DNA of 56,249 bases from Anaerovoracaceae bacterium (GTDB lineage Bacteria; Bacillota; Clostridia; Peptostreptococcales; Anaerovoracaceae): the NCBI GenBank assembly GCA_029983755.1, contig JASBYX010000006.1, forward strand, positions 1-56,249. Direction: 5' to 3'. Below, in pieces: positions 1 to 8,718 of this stretch (position 1 is the first letter of the stretch; each line of letters opens with the position of its first letter). The notes beneath the pieces were generated by a model. It was not told where the DNA came from, made no database searches, and saw only the letters and a program-made list of their open reading frames with translations. The position numbers were made by a program, and so were the translations under genes.

Positions 1-49
1 TTTGCTTTCGAAATTTCATCTTAATTAGCTATAATCCTGTTTTTATACT

Positions 50-90
50 CAAAAACCCGTCTCCGAAGAGACCATCTCCGAAAACGGGTA
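50..90 (-). terminator. Intrinsic terminator after surface protein
   Basis: Read on the minus strand, ACCCGT (84-89 complement) pairs with ACGGGT (55-60 complement), with an inner GAGA/TCTC pairing, and is followed by a run of five Ts. It lies just beyond the stop codon of the minus-strand surface protein gene and probably ends that transcript. Confidence 0.6.
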
Positions 91-146
91 TTTGGTATTA
101 TTAAACAACATGCTTGTAGATACGCCTTGCTTTTATCGCAGTTTAT

Positions 147-1286
147 CTATCTCATATTCCTTTTTCTATTTGCTATAACTGTAAGTGCTGTTCCTGCGAG
201 CAACATCAATCCGTATCCGGATAGGTCTGTACTATCCGCTGTGTTTGGTGTTTTGCTAGTCTTTACTGTTTTCTTGTCTACAGTTTTGGCCGGTTTCTTC
301 TCTCTGTTGTTTAATCCAGGTGTTGCAGGATTGTTATTGTCGCTATGCCCTGGCTCTGGTGTTGGTTTAATATGATCACCAGGTTCCGGAGTAGGATTGT
401 CGTGATCACCAGGTTCCGGTGTTGGTGGGGTTACCTCTTCTTTATCCCACTGTGCATATACCGTTACATTTGTATATATTGCTTTGTTAAAGTCAAACGC
501 TTTTCCGCCATTAGGTCCTTCAAACCATCCTAGGAATTTGTATCCCTTTCGTGTCGGTTCATTTTCAGGTTTTTTAGCCTTATTTCCTTTAACAACTTGC
601 TGGGATTTTACTTCGCTTCCTCCTGTTGTGTCAAAAGCAACTTCATATTTGGGAATTTCTTTCCACTTAGCTATCAGCTTTAGGTCTTCATTTACCGGCT
701 TTGTGAAGTCATATTTCTCACCGTTGCTATACCAACCTGTGAAGGTATAGCCGTCCTTAGTTGGTGCTTGTGGCTCAGTTGCTGTCTTGCCTTCCCAAAC
801 AAGTTCTTCCGGCACATCACTCCCTCCGTCACTATCATAGGTTACCTTAGCTTCCCAGTATGCTCTTAAAAGAAATTTGCCATCAAATCTATTATCAATA
901 TCAGGGGAATTAAAGTCCTCATTCCATTGATCCATAAAGATTGAAAACACGCTTTCTTTAGTCCAAAATACAGGATCTGCTATAGATGAAATTTGGGTAA
1001 ACCATCCCTTAAAATTCAATCCATCTTTAACTGGATCTTTAGGAAACTCCACTTTATTATCTTTCTGAACTGTTTTATGAACAGTAGCTCTTTGTCCTTC
1101 AAATGACCCTCCTGATGGATCGAAAATAACATCCATTCTATTAAATGGTACAAGTAAACATGTATTCTTCTTAATTTTAAACTTATACTCCAAGAAAGTT
1201 TTTTGTGGCCTTTCATACCTGTTTGGAGTACCTCCCAGCTCTCTGTTGCTATTATCAATGGAAGCAATATGCCATCCCTCCGGCAA
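147..1286 (-). CDS. Surface protein, C-terminal part: InlB-type repeats and sortase signal
   Basis: This is the distal part of a secreted wall protein. It carries at least two Listeria/Bacteroides-type repeats (Flg_new/InlB B-repeat family), recognisable from the DGYTFTGWYSNG and KGYKFLGWFEGP segments, each ending in an AKW or AQW strand. A low-complexity TPEPGDH linker (three copies) follows. The C-terminus has a degenerate sorting motif (TPNTAD), a hydrophobic stretch and a basic tail (NRKRN). The listed start is a TTG. The frame is in fact open for about 70 nt further upstream, reading RELEHELFPEGEE, and would join the signal-peptide fragment at 1310-1633 if the G7 tract at 1356-1362 gained one base. 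The intact protein would be roughly 490-500 residues, probably an adhesin or cell-wall protein. The function is inferred from architecture only. Confidence 0.75.
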   Translation of the reverse strand: MPEGWHIASIDNSNRELGGTPNRYERPQKTFLEYKFKIKKNTCLLVPFNRMDVIFDPSGGSFEGQRATVHKTVQKDNKVEFPKDPVKDGLNFKGWFTQISSIADPVFWTKESVFSIFMDQWNEDFNSPDIDNRFDGKFLLRAYWEAKVTYDSDGGSDVPEELVWEGKTATEPQAPTKDGYTFTGWYSNGEKYDFTKPVNEDLKLIAKWKEIPKYEVAFDTTGGSEVKSQQVVKGNKAKKPENEPTRKGYKFLGWFEGPNGGKAFDFNKAIYTNVTVYAQWDKEEVTPPTPEPGDHDNPTPEPGDHIKPTPEPGHSDNNNPATPGLNNREKKPAKTVDKKTVKTSKTPNTADSTDLSGYGLMLLAGTALTVIANRKRNMR

Positions 1287-1309
1287 AGAAGACGGATTGA
1301 TTTTTACAG

Positions 1310-1633
1310 TTACTTCCTCCCCTTCGGGAAATAACTCATGTTCAAGTTCTCGCCACCCCCCCTAGGGCCTCTATAATCAACCTGATTTTTAACTTTCTGA
1401 GCATTACCCTTGCTATCTGTTACAGTTATCTCTAAATTTTTCCAGCTTTCCTTAAGAACCTCTTCAAGCTCATCGGACTTAACCCCTGTGCCTCCTTCGT
1501 ATCTACGATCAAACGCCAAGTAGTATTTGGCGGGTTCTGCTGCCCGTACATCCCTATTTATCAGATTTGTTCCTGACAGTAGAAGTATTATCGCAATAAT
1601 ACCAATAGAGATCCTTCTTAAACTTCTTTTCAT
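1310..1633 (-). CDS. Surface protein, N-terminal part with signal peptide (frameshifted)
   Basis: The 107-residue product begins with a classical signal peptide: basic MKRSLRR, a hydrophobic core IGIIAIILLL, and a likely cleavage after VRAAE. The mature part reads sensibly to VDYRGPRGG. It then runs out of frame through the G7 tract (plus-strand C7 at 1356-1362) into a stop at 1310. A one-base gain (G8) or two-base loss (G5) would fuse it to the InlB-repeat frame of 147-1286. An AAAGGA element precedes the ATG. Alone this product would be a truncated secreted peptide. Whether the break is a fixed pseudogene, phase variation or a sequencing error cannot be decided here. Confidence 0.7.
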   Translation of the reverse strand: MKRSLRRISIGIIAIILLLSGTNLINRDVRAAEPAKYYLAFDRRYEGGTGVKSDELEEVLKESWKNLEITVTDSKGNAQKVKNQVDYRGPRGGGENLNMSYFPKGRK

Positions 1634-2217
1634 TCTTTGTGTATTCCTTTCATAAATTTAATTTCTAAAATTAATTACGCTTTATCTTATCACACGCATT
1701 CTAGATTTGCAATATTTTTATAAATTATATTTCAATTCCTTAATTCGCATAATATTTTCTAGGAGTTTGAAGGAAGTAGAATTAAATATGAAAATGGTTT
1801 TGTAGTAGATTTGGAGTTTGACAGATGAGTTGATAGAAAAGAGCTACAAAATGATGTGGTCAGTGTCTTCCTAATAAAACTTTGCATTATTGCCTTCTGA
1901 TGTGGTTCTAAAAAGAACCCACGTAAAATATAATATATGTTTATTTATATGGTACTATCACTAATTTATCATATCAATATTTCTGCAGTAATTATTTGAA
2001 ATTTTAAAGTATATTTTATGTTATTTGTAAAAAATTCGCATTTTATTATATCAAATTGAACTGATACAGTGTTATATGTTTCCTCCACACAACAAAATAA
2101 CCGCCTTTGAAGCAGGTCTCTCCGTAGACGATTAACGATAATTTATTTATTGAATAACTGCGTACTAATACAGTTTTTGATTGAATAGGGTGATAATTCC
2201 ATACCTACATATACTTC
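1634..2217. other. 584-bp AT-rich gap with a possible gene scrap
   Basis: The stretch holds no intact gene. On the plus strand, codons from 1764 read EFEGSRIKYENGFVVDLEFD, then an in-frame stop near 1827, then a further VDRKELQNDVVSVF. This looks like a remnant of a small coding region but is too short to assign. A short hairpin (GGTTC-N6-GAACC) lies near 1902-1917. The part nearest 2090-2130 has small dyads that may serve as the end of the DUF1836 transcript. Confidence 0.3.
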
Positions 2218-2874
2218 CTATTCCTTCTCCTCTGCAAGGAAGACCCTATTGACGTAGTACTTGTTTGCGAAGGCCGATGCGGCGGCGCTACATATTCCCT
2301 TAGGGTCATCAAGAGTCTTGACAGGCTTCCAATCAGTCTGTCGCAAAGCACTTCTTGTGCTTTCCTCTATTAGTTTGCAGAAATGATCGTAGGATTTTTG
2401 AGGTTCATTAACATTAACAGCAAGCTCTATGAGAAGGGAAATTTCCCTAATTGTAAATATATCCTTGAGCGTGGCGATAACTATTAGCGAAGCTAGAGCT
2501 ATTTTGTCATAACGTTTCTTCACAGGGGGATTCAAATAGCCCTGCTTAACGTAGTTGTTGACCATTGTTTGAGTCAGTATCTTCCCTGATTTGTCAGCAG
2601 TAAGATAATTATCAAGGCTGGAATTAACAAGCTCAAGAACCTGCTCTAGGTATAAACTTATATCCGGAAGCCTATCCCACCTAGGCAAATTCACCACGCT
2701 ATCATCAATGTTACAGCTCTCTTTGTCCTCGTTTGCACTTATTCCCATGCCAGCCTCATTATTATCTATATTATTTACGTTGACCTTAGTGTATGCTTCA
2801 TCTTCTTTAGACAAAGTTTTCAGCACAGCTTTAGTATCAGCTTTTGCTACATTATTCACCACAGTTTTCACCAC
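2218..2874 (-). CDS. DUF1836 family protein (putative regulator)
   Basis: The region from about residue 63 (LPRWDRLPDISLYLEQVLEL) through ILTQTMVNNYVKQGYLNPP and KRYDKIALASLIVIATLKD matches the DUF1836 pattern of Firmicutes. As I recall, that family includes Bacillus YkrK, reported as a transcriptional repressor. The N-terminal 60 residues are polar and low-complexity. The start is a GTG, immediately followed by another GTG, after an AGGGTGG-like ribosome site, so either could be used. Its promoter (TTGACG-17-TATAAT, complement of 2893-2921) is back to back with that of the acyl-CoA synthetase gene, so regulation of that neighbour is a reasonable guess. The function is not established. Confidence 0.65.
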   Translation of the reverse strand: MVKTVVNNVAKADTKAVLKTLSKEDEAYTKVNVNNIDNNEAGMGISANEDKESCNIDDSVVNLPRWDRLPDISLYLEQVLELVNSSLDNYLTADKSGKILTQTMVNNYVKQGYLNPPVKKRYDKIALASLIVIATLKDIFTIREISLLIELAVNVNEPQKSYDHFCKLIEESTRSALRQTDWKPVKTLDDPKGICSAAASAFANKYYVNRVFLAEEKE

Positions 2875-2892
2875 CCTTTTTTAATCTATTTC

Positions 2893-2953
2893 ATTATAAC
2901 CGCAAAAGTATTTGTCGTCAACACTTGACAGAGTTTTATTAATCATGTAACAT
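2893..2953. promoter_or_regulatory. Divergent promoters, DUF1836 / acyl-CoA synthetase
   Basis: Minus strand: TTGACG (complement of 2916-2921), 17-nt spacer, TATAAT (complement of 2893-2898). Plus strand: TTGACA at 2925-2930, 17-nt spacer, TAACAT at 2948-2953. The two -35 boxes are only three bases apart, so the promoters are likely coupled or co-regulated. Confidence 0.6.
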
Positions 2954-3039
2954 GGTTATGATAACTAGATAGAAATCCACACGTACATAGAAAGTCCGGA
3001 TATGTGCAAAACCGGAGGTACGAATTTCGGAGGAAGAAG

Positions 3040-4797
3040 ATGACACAGACTATCAAAATCAGCAAGAAGCTGGAAAGGCTTCACCCATATCCATATCTGG
3101 ATAATTTCAGGGATTTTTTGGACTATTATTGTAACCTCTACAACGAGGACATTGCTTTTATAATAAAGGAAAAGCGGGAGACCAAGACAAGTTCTGCCCA
3201 GCATAGATACATTAGCTTCAGCCTGTTGAGGGATGAGGTTCACGCCTTCTGTGCATATCTCACAGACAAGGGATATCAAGATAAACCAATAGCCATAATC
3301 GGAAAGAATACTTACGAATGGTTTGCAACCTACATGGCTGTACTGATAAACGGAAACATAGCTGTCCCCTTGGATAAGGATTCCCCTGCAGTTGAGACCA
3401 TAAGCTCCCTTGAAAGAAGCGGTGCCAAAACCTTAGTTTATGACCCGGGCAAGGAGTCTTTGATCGAGGAATTACGGAATCACTTTGGGGACGAAATGAA
3501 CTTTATCCCCATGACAGATATGCATAATCTGATTGAAAAGGGTCGCAGCCTTATTGATTCCGGCTACCATAGACACCTGGAGAAAGAGATAGACCCCCGA
3601 GCACTTGCCGTTATTTTGTTCACTTCGGGAACCACCTCTGCATCTAAGGCAGTAATGCTCTGTCAGGATAATATTCTCACAGTTTGCTACGATTGCGTAA
3701 CGGCTGAGGATGTCAGGCGGGGTGATGTAAACATGGCTTTTCTGCCATACCACCACACTTTCGGCTCCGGTGGACAGATAGTTATGGTTCAAGCCGGTGT
3801 TACGACCACATTCTGTGATGGCCTTAAGTATGTTCAGAAAAATCTCGTGGAGTACGGCGTATCGGTCTTTGTCTGCGTGCCGATTCTCATGGAGGCTATT
3901 TACAAAAAAATAATTGCCGGTGTGCGCAAGCAAGGCAAGGAGCGACAGTTTGCAGCTGCTCTTGCTGTTTCGAGAGGGCTTTACAAGATCGGAATCGACA
4001 TTCGAAGGAAAATGTTTAAAGATATTTTGGATCAGCTGGGAGGAAAGATCAGATTTGCCATTTCCGGTGCTTCCGCCCTGGACCCCGAGGTATGGAAAGG
4101 GCTCAATGATTTTGGAATCGATCTGGTGCAAGGGTACGGACTTACTGAAGCCGCCCCTGTTATCTGTGCCGAATCATCAAAACACAAGCGCTCCGGTTCG
4201 TCAGGTTTTGCCATGCCTTCAGTTGACACTGCCCTTTACGATGTGAATTCTGAGGATGTTGGAGAACTCATAGCTAGGGGACCTAATGTGATGCTTGGCT
4301 ACATGGATAACGAGGAGGCTACAAACGAAACCATCAGAGACGGATGGCTGCATACAGGTGACCTTGCCAAGATTGACAAGGACGGTTTTATTTTCATCCT
4401 TGGAAGAAAGAAGAATGTAATAGTATTGAAGAACGGCAAGAATGTTTATCCTGAGGAGCTTGAGACTCTCATCACTAACCTGCCTTACGTTAAGGAAGTT
4501 ATGGTATTCGGACAAATCAGAGAGGAAGGCTTAGGAAGTACAGGCTCAAGGAACTTGAGCAAGGATTCTTCTAACGACCTTGTAGTAACTGCCAAAATTG
4601 TATATGACAAAGATTTTATGAAGGAGCACTACACCGCTGAATCCTTTGAGGATGTGGAGAAGGTCATCAAGGCGGCTGTGGATAAGATTAACGATGATCT
4701 TCCGGGGTACAAGTGCGTACGAAGGCTCATACTCACAGACCAGCCTATGGAAAAGACCACAACCGGGAAAATCAAAAGATACAAAAATCAGAATTGA
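3040..4797 (+). CDS. Acyl-CoA synthetase (AMP-forming, long-chain type)
   Basis: This is an adenylate-forming enzyme that activates a carboxylic acid with ATP and transfers it to CoA. The P-loop motif reads LFTSGTTSASKAVML (about residue 200). The A5-like motif is QGYGLTEAAPVI and the A7/A8 region is GWLHTGDLAKIDKDGF then GRKKNVIVLKNGKN. The catalytic lysine motif TTGKIKR is at the C-terminus. The length of 585 residues suits FadD-like long-chain synthetases. An upstream GTG at 3004 is in frame, but the ATG at 3040 has a GGAGGAAG site six or seven bases before it and is preferred. The neighbouring divergent DUF1836 gene may regulate it. The acyl substrate cannot be told from sequence. Confidence 0.85.
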   Translation: MTQTIKISKKLERLHPYPYLDNFRDFLDYYCNLYNEDIAFIIKEKRETKTSSAQHRYISFSLLRDEVHAFCAYLTDKGYQDKPIAIIGKNTYEWFATYMAVLINGNIAVPLDKDSPAVETISSLERSGAKTLVYDPGKESLIEELRNHFGDEMNFIPMTDMHNLIEKGRSLIDSGYHRHLEKEIDPRALAVILFTSGTTSASKAVMLCQDNILTVCYDCVTAEDVRRGDVNMAFLPYHHTFGSGGQIVMVQAGVTTTFCDGLKYVQKNLVEYGVSVFVCVPILMEAIYKKIIAGVRKQGKERQFAAALAVSRGLYKIGIDIRRKMFKDILDQLGGKIRFAISGASALDPEVWKGLNDFGIDLVQGYGLTEAAPVICAESSKHKRSGSSGFAMPSVDTALYDVNSEDVGELIARGPNVMLGYMDNEEATNETIRDGWLHTGDLAKIDKDGFIFILGRKKNVIVLKNGKNVYPEELETLITNLPYVKEVMVFGQIREEGLGSTGSRNLSKDSSNDLVVTAKIVYDKDFMKEHYTAESFEDVEKVIKAAVDKINDDLPGYKCVRRLILTDQPMEKTTTGKIKRYKNQN

Positions 4798-4837
4798 TAA
4801 TATAAGAATAAAGGATAAATAATAAATTGTAAAGTGT

Positions 4838-4862
4838 AAAGGGGGCATGAACTGCCCCCTGT
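4838..4862. terminator. Bidirectional hairpin between convergent genes
   Basis: AGGGGGC at 4840-4846 pairs with GCCCCCT at 4854-4860 around a 7-nt loop. It lies between the acyl-CoA synthetase stop and the murE stop, which face each other. T-runs on both sides are modest, so termination in both directions is likely but not certain. Confidence 0.65.
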
Positions 4863-4864
4863 TA

Positions 4865-6592
4865 TCATTTTTCTAAAATTCTCTTTGCGATAACATTATC
4901 TCCATCCCAGGGATCTCTTCTGTCATCTCTAGCCATGAACATATCTTCACCCTTTCCAAGGATCATTACAAAATCTCCCTTGCGTGCTCTGGAAATTGCC
5001 TCTTCCATCGCTTTAATTCTATCAGGTATTATAGTCACCCTATCCTCAGGTAAATCCCCTTTTATTTCCTTTGCAATGTCTTCCGGATCTTCATCCCTTG
5101 GATCATCTTCCGTCAAGAATACATGGGTTGAGTGCTCAAATGCAGTTTTGCCCATCCCGGGTCTTTTGGACTTATCTCTCTTTCCGGCCGATCCGAATAC
5201 AGAATACACCTTTGGCCGTATCTCTCCTCTTTTTTCGTGATCATCACAAACTGCATCCACGAATTCATAGACCTTTTCCATTGCGTCCACCGTATGGGCA
5301 TAGTCTATGATTACATTTATTCCCTTATCGTTTGCTATTGATTCCATCCTTCCATCCACTTGAGATATCTCTGTTAGACTTTTCTTAAAGTCCTCAATCT
5401 GAATTCCCCTCTGATGGACACAGGCTATGGCAGCGACTAAGTTATAAATATTGTATTTTGCCAGCAGATTCGTCTCAATCTGGTAGATTGCTTTGCCAAA
5501 TGCCCCGTCATTATCCCTGATAATAGGATCGATTCTCTTTCGATGAGCATCCATAGCCCTTCCTGAAACTTCCAAGGTGAACAGACTCCCATCCCCTCTC
5601 AGCTCTAGGTCGCTGATCATATAGTCAGGTGCTTCGAAATCAGTATCAGCCGGGTCTTTCGATTCTAAGCTCACTTCTCTACTGCCGGACAGGTTCCCTT
5701 CAAAGTCTTTATTCATTCCGTAGGTAAATATCTCGCCCTTTGAAACCTCTCTGAGCTTTCCTATGCTCACTTCATCATCAGCATTCAAAATAGCCACCGC
5801 CGAAGAAGAAAGCCCCTTGAAGAGCAGCTGTTTTGCGCGAAAATATTCTTCCATAGTTCCGTGATAATCGAGATGATCGTGGGTTAGATTTGTGAAGGCA
5901 GCCACATTGAAATGAATTCCTTCGACTCTCCCCATAGCAAGACCGTGGGAGCTGACCTCCATTGCGACGGCTCTCATCCCTGCATCGGCCATGTCAGAAA
6001 GATAATTCTGGAGGGTTGGAAGATCAGGTGTAGTCATGGTTGGAGCAATGCTCTTGTCCCCATACCTTATGCCTATGGTTCCGATATACCCACAGGGAAT
6101 AGGCGTGGCAAGGCCTTTTTCCAAAATGTACCTAATTATATTTGTGGTTGTGGTCTTTCCATTTGTACCTGTGACACCGAAAATGGTCATCTTGTCGCTG
6201 GGCTGATGGTAGAAATTATTGGAAATGTCAGCCATGGCTTTGTGCACATCTTCTACAAGTACTATGGGTATGTCTTTATCAAAAGAATTTTGCTCATCGC
6301 ATACAGTAAATACAGCTTTCACAGCCTCAGGGTCAGTGATGACTACTGCCGATGCGCCGTTTTCCACAGCTTTTCCTATGAATTTATGTCCGTCCGTCTC
6401 AACGCCCTTTACTGCGAAGAAGAGATAGCCCCTTTTAACCTTTCTGGAATCGAGGGTTATACCGGTGATTTCAACGGAAAGGTCATGGTTTTGCCCATTT
6501 TGCGTCTTTTGCTTCTTTTCCTTCTTTTGATCCTTCCCGGACGAATCAATAATCTTGTGCTTTACTCCATCTAATAAACTTGATAACTTCAT
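4865..6592 (-). CDS. murE: UDP-N-acetylmuramyl-tripeptide synthetase MurE
   Basis: This cytoplasmic peptidoglycan ligase adds the third amino acid to UDP-MurNAc-L-Ala-D-Glu. The N-terminal Mur domain reads ITGITLDSRKVKRGYLFFAV, the ATP loop is GVTGTNGKTTT, and MEVSSHGLAMGRV and NLTHDHLDYHGTMEEYF are typical MurE segments. The amino-acid selectivity motif is DDPRDEDP. The arginine points to meso-diaminopimelate rather than lysine, but DDPR replaces the usual DNPR. At 575 residues it is about 80 longer than most MurE. The excess lies in a Lys/Gln-rich N-terminal insert (KDQKKEKKQKTQNGQ) and an acidic insert near residues 300-320. It follows nadE with two bases between, so the two genes are co-transcribed. 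Confidence 0.92.
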   Translation of the reverse strand: MKLSSLLDGVKHKIIDSSGKDQKKEKKQKTQNGQNHDLSVEITGITLDSRKVKRGYLFFAVKGVETDGHKFIGKAVENGASAVVITDPEAVKAVFTVCDEQNSFDKDIPIVLVEDVHKAMADISNNFYHQPSDKMTIFGVTGTNGKTTTTNIIRYILEKGLATPIPCGYIGTIGIRYGDKSIAPTMTTPDLPTLQNYLSDMADAGMRAVAMEVSSHGLAMGRVEGIHFNVAAFTNLTHDHLDYHGTMEEYFRAKQLLFKGLSSSAVAILNADDEVSIGKLREVSKGEIFTYGMNKDFEGNLSGSREVSLESKDPADTDFEAPDYMISDLELRGDGSLFTLEVSGRAMDAHRKRIDPIIRDNDGAFGKAIYQIETNLLAKYNIYNLVAAIACVHQRGIQIEDFKKSLTEISQVDGRMESIANDKGINVIIDYAHTVDAMEKVYEFVDAVCDDHEKRGEIRPKVYSVFGSAGKRDKSKRPGMGKTAFEHSTHVFLTEDDPRDEDPEDIAKEIKGDLPEDRVTIIPDRIKAMEEAISRARKGDFVMILGKGEDMFMARDDRRDPWDGDNVIAKRILEK

Positions 6593-6594
6593 TT

Positions 6595-7461
6595 TTATTT
6601 CCCGCTTCCCGGGTCCTCCGCCTTTATAGGTGCCTCAAGTTCAAATGCCGGCATCAGTTCCAGTTTAAATCTGCTTAGTTTTCGCTTTCTGTCAATTAAT
6701 TTCTTGATATTTTCATCATCGATCTCTCCGGTTCTTATGTACCTGTCAAGGACATCATAGGTAAACCCTAGATTATCCTCATCGCTTTTTCCGGATAGTC
6801 CGTCCTCAGGAACTTTATAAATCAGGTGTCTTGGCAAGCCAAGCACTTCCCCAACAGCTCTGACTTCATGAACTGTAAGCCTTGAAATTGGACTGAAATC
6901 TCCTGCTGCATCTCCATATCTTGTAGAGTATCCAACCCAGTCTTCGGAGAGATTACATGTGTTTGCCACTCGACCGTTAATAGTCTGGGAAACCGCATAG
7001 GCTGTGGACATCCTAATTCTGGCGGGTAGGTTGACTCTTGCCTGTTGGCTGAGCTCTGTACCCATAGCACCTTCGATTTCATCTGTCACCACATCCACGG
7101 TTTTGCCTATATTTATAATGGAATGAGCGATGCCAAGGTGATTCACAAGATCCTTAGAAGCGTCTAAATCATGCTGCACCCCTTGAGGCATGAGCACCCC
7201 ATAGACCCTATCTCTTCCAAGAGCCTCCACGCAGAGAGCAGCTACCACCGAACTGTCTTTCCCTCCGCTTATGGCTACCACAGCCGGGCTCTCATTTCCG
7301 TTCACAGAAAACCAATCTTTGATCCACTTAACTATGTCCCCGGTGGTTTTCTCCGGATTAAACCCCTTGGTATAAAGGGAGTTTTCCTCCTCCAAGGTGT
7401 GAGCGAGTGCGCCATCAGGCATCATTTCCTTGTCTTTTTCCTCTATCATTGTCCCTCCCAT
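6595..7461 (-). CDS. nadE: NH3-dependent NAD+ synthetase
   Basis: This enzyme catalyses the last step of NAD synthesis: nicotinic acid adenine dinucleotide is adenylated and amidated with ammonia. The ATP-pyrophosphatase P-loop is AISGGKDSSVVAAL, and CNLSEDWVGYSTRYGDAAGDFSP is the expected substrate/ATP region. No glutaminase (nitrilase) domain is present, so this is the ammonia-dependent short form; 288 residues fits. The ATG at 7461 is used here. A second ATG at 7449 has GGGAGGG directly upstream but with very short spacing, so both remain possible. It lies between a nicotinamidase-like gene and murE in one minus-strand run, coupling NAD salvage steps. Confidence 0.9.
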   Translation of the reverse strand: MGGTMIEEKDKEMMPDGALAHTLEEENSLYTKGFNPEKTTGDIVKWIKDWFSVNGNESPAVVAISGGKDSSVVAALCVEALGRDRVYGVLMPQGVQHDLDASKDLVNHLGIAHSIINIGKTVDVVTDEIEGAMGTELSQQARVNLPARIRMSTAYAVSQTINGRVANTCNLSEDWVGYSTRYGDAAGDFSPISRLTVHEVRAVGEVLGLPRHLIYKVPEDGLSGKSDEDNLGFTYDVLDRYIRTGEIDDENIKKLIDRKRKLSRFKLELMPAFELEAPIKAEDPGSGK

Positions 7462-7476
7462 AGCAACGTCCCCAAA

Positions 7477-8010
7477 CTAAACAACTTTGATCTGACATGG
7501 CCCCATCGCACCAAGGGCACGCTGATGACTCTCAGGAGAAACCCCGGCACATAGATTTCCCATAACCTTAATAGGCGTTTCCGGGAAATATGCTTTCAAA
7601 ATCATGGAGTTTGAAATCACGCATATATCAGTGCAAACACCGGTCATAACTATCTCCTCAGGCACTCCCCCTGCAGCCCTCTCAACAAAAGGTCCGATGT
7701 TCACATCGCCAAATGACCCCTTGCACAAAACATTATCTTCGTTTACGAATTCGGCAAGCTCCGGGATTATCTCCCATCCTTCACTTCCCCGTATACAGTG
7801 GGTTACAGGAAGATTCCTTCCTTCCTGTGTTTCAAGGTATTCACTGCCGTGTGTATCTTGAGTGAATAAAATCTCATAACCTTCTTCTCTTTTCTTCTTG
7901 ATTTCAGCCTTAAGATCTTCAACGATAGCCTGACATTCCTTGTTGCCCAGTGACCCTGTGATGAAGTCATTCTGCATATCTATAACAATAAATACTTTTT
8001 TCCCGTCCAT
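7477..8010 (-). CDS. pncA: Nicotinamidase-related cysteine hydrolase
   Basis: This isochorismatase-fold hydrolase probably deamidates nicotinamide to nicotinate. The catalytic triad is visible: Asp in VIDMQNDF, Lys in LCKGSFGD and Cys in MTGVCTDICV. The cis-peptide region is also conserved, and QDTHGSEY resembles the metal site. It directly precedes nadE (16-bp gap), which supports a role in NAD salvage rather than in isochorismate metabolism. The ATG at 8010 is preferred over 8043 because AAGGTGAG lies five bases ahead. The product is 177 residues, normal for the family. The exact substrate is inferred from neighbours. Confidence 0.82.
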   Translation of the reverse strand: MDGKKVFIVIDMQNDFITGSLGNKECQAIVEDLKAEIKKKREEGYEILFTQDTHGSEYLETQEGRNLPVTHCIRGSEGWEIIPELAEFVNEDNVLCKGSFGDVNIGPFVERAAGGVPEEIVMTGVCTDICVISNSMILKAYFPETPIKVMGNLCAGVSPESHQRALGAMGPCQIKVV

Positions 8011-8202
8011 TTCTCTCACCTTATATTTCTTATATTTATGCATCGATTAACTATATTAATTATATCATTTTAGTAGTTCTTTGTCTATTGAATGGAATTT
8101 CAAGAAGTGGTATGCTATAGAAAAGATTGAGATATCAAATGACATGGTTAACATGGTATTCATGTAACTGAATCTGGATTGATTAGATTGTGAGGTTTGA
8201 CT

Positions 8203-8571
8203 ATGAAGAAGATTAACACAGAGAATGCACCAAAGGTCCTTGGTCCTTACTCCCAAGGAGTTGTTTCCGGAAATCTTTTGTTCACTTCCGGACAGGGAGG
8301 TATTGACCCTAAGGAAGGTAAGCTCAAGGAAGGACTTGAAGCTCAAACGGAGCAAATTATGAAGAACATCGGAGCTATTCTTGAAGAAGCAGGTACAGAC
8401 TTTTCTAAGGTTGTGAAAACTACATGCTTTCTAAAGGACATAAATGATTTCAAGGTTTTTAATGAAATCTATGGCAAGTACTTCACAGAAAAGCCGGCAA
8501 GGAGCTGCATAGCTGCTGCAGATCTTCCCGGAGGATTCCTTGTTGAAGTTGAAGTCATAGCAGAACTGTAG
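8203..8571 (+). CDS. ridA: RidA family enamine/imine deaminase
   Basis: This small trimeric cytosolic protein hydrolyses reactive 2-aminoacrylate and related imines made by PLP enzymes. Family signatures are GPYSQGVVSGNLLFTSGQGG near the N-terminus and ARSCIAAADLPGGFLVEVE at the end, including the conserved arginine that binds the substrate carboxylate. The length of 123 residues is typical. The ATG at 8203 has GAGGT seven bases upstream; a TTG two codons earlier is a poor alternative. A plausible promoter is TTGAAT-17-TATGCT at about 8087-8115. It is monocistronic and ends in two strong hairpins. The PLP aminotransferase and serine-type metabolism nearby fit its role. Confidence 0.9.
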   Translation: MKKINTENAPKVLGPYSQGVVSGNLLFTSGQGGIDPKEGKLKEGLEAQTEQIMKNIGAILEEAGTDFSKVVKTTCFLKDINDFKVFNEIYGKYFTEKPARSCIAAADLPGGFLVEVEVIAEL

Positions 8572-8580
8572 TGGCTTAAT

Positions 8581-8662
8581 AGTGTTCCTCTAGTGTTTCC
8601 AGGAACACACTTTCTGTATAACCACTGAAGAAACCCCCTTCCAAATCGAAGGGGGTTTCTTC
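8581..8662. terminator. Tandem terminators after ridA
   Basis: Two successive hairpins lie here. GTGTTCCT/AGGAACAC (8582-8589 with 8601-8608) is followed by ACTTTCTG. GAAACCCCCTT/AAGGGGGTTTC (8630-8640 with 8649-8659) is a perfect 11-bp stem followed by TTCTT. The second can act on both strands between the convergent ridA and nhaC genes. Confidence 0.8.
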
Positions 8663-8718
8663 TTGACATGTGCAATTGAAAATTTTGAATGTTAGAAATA
8701 TAATCGGAATTAATTAAT

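Noticed and set aside
2085..2130. B12-box-like segment (AGACCTGCTTC on the minus strand)
   Set aside because: It resembles the real B12 box at 44053 but there is no GGGAATC/GGTG core upstream and no relevant gene downstream, so it is not called a riboswitch.
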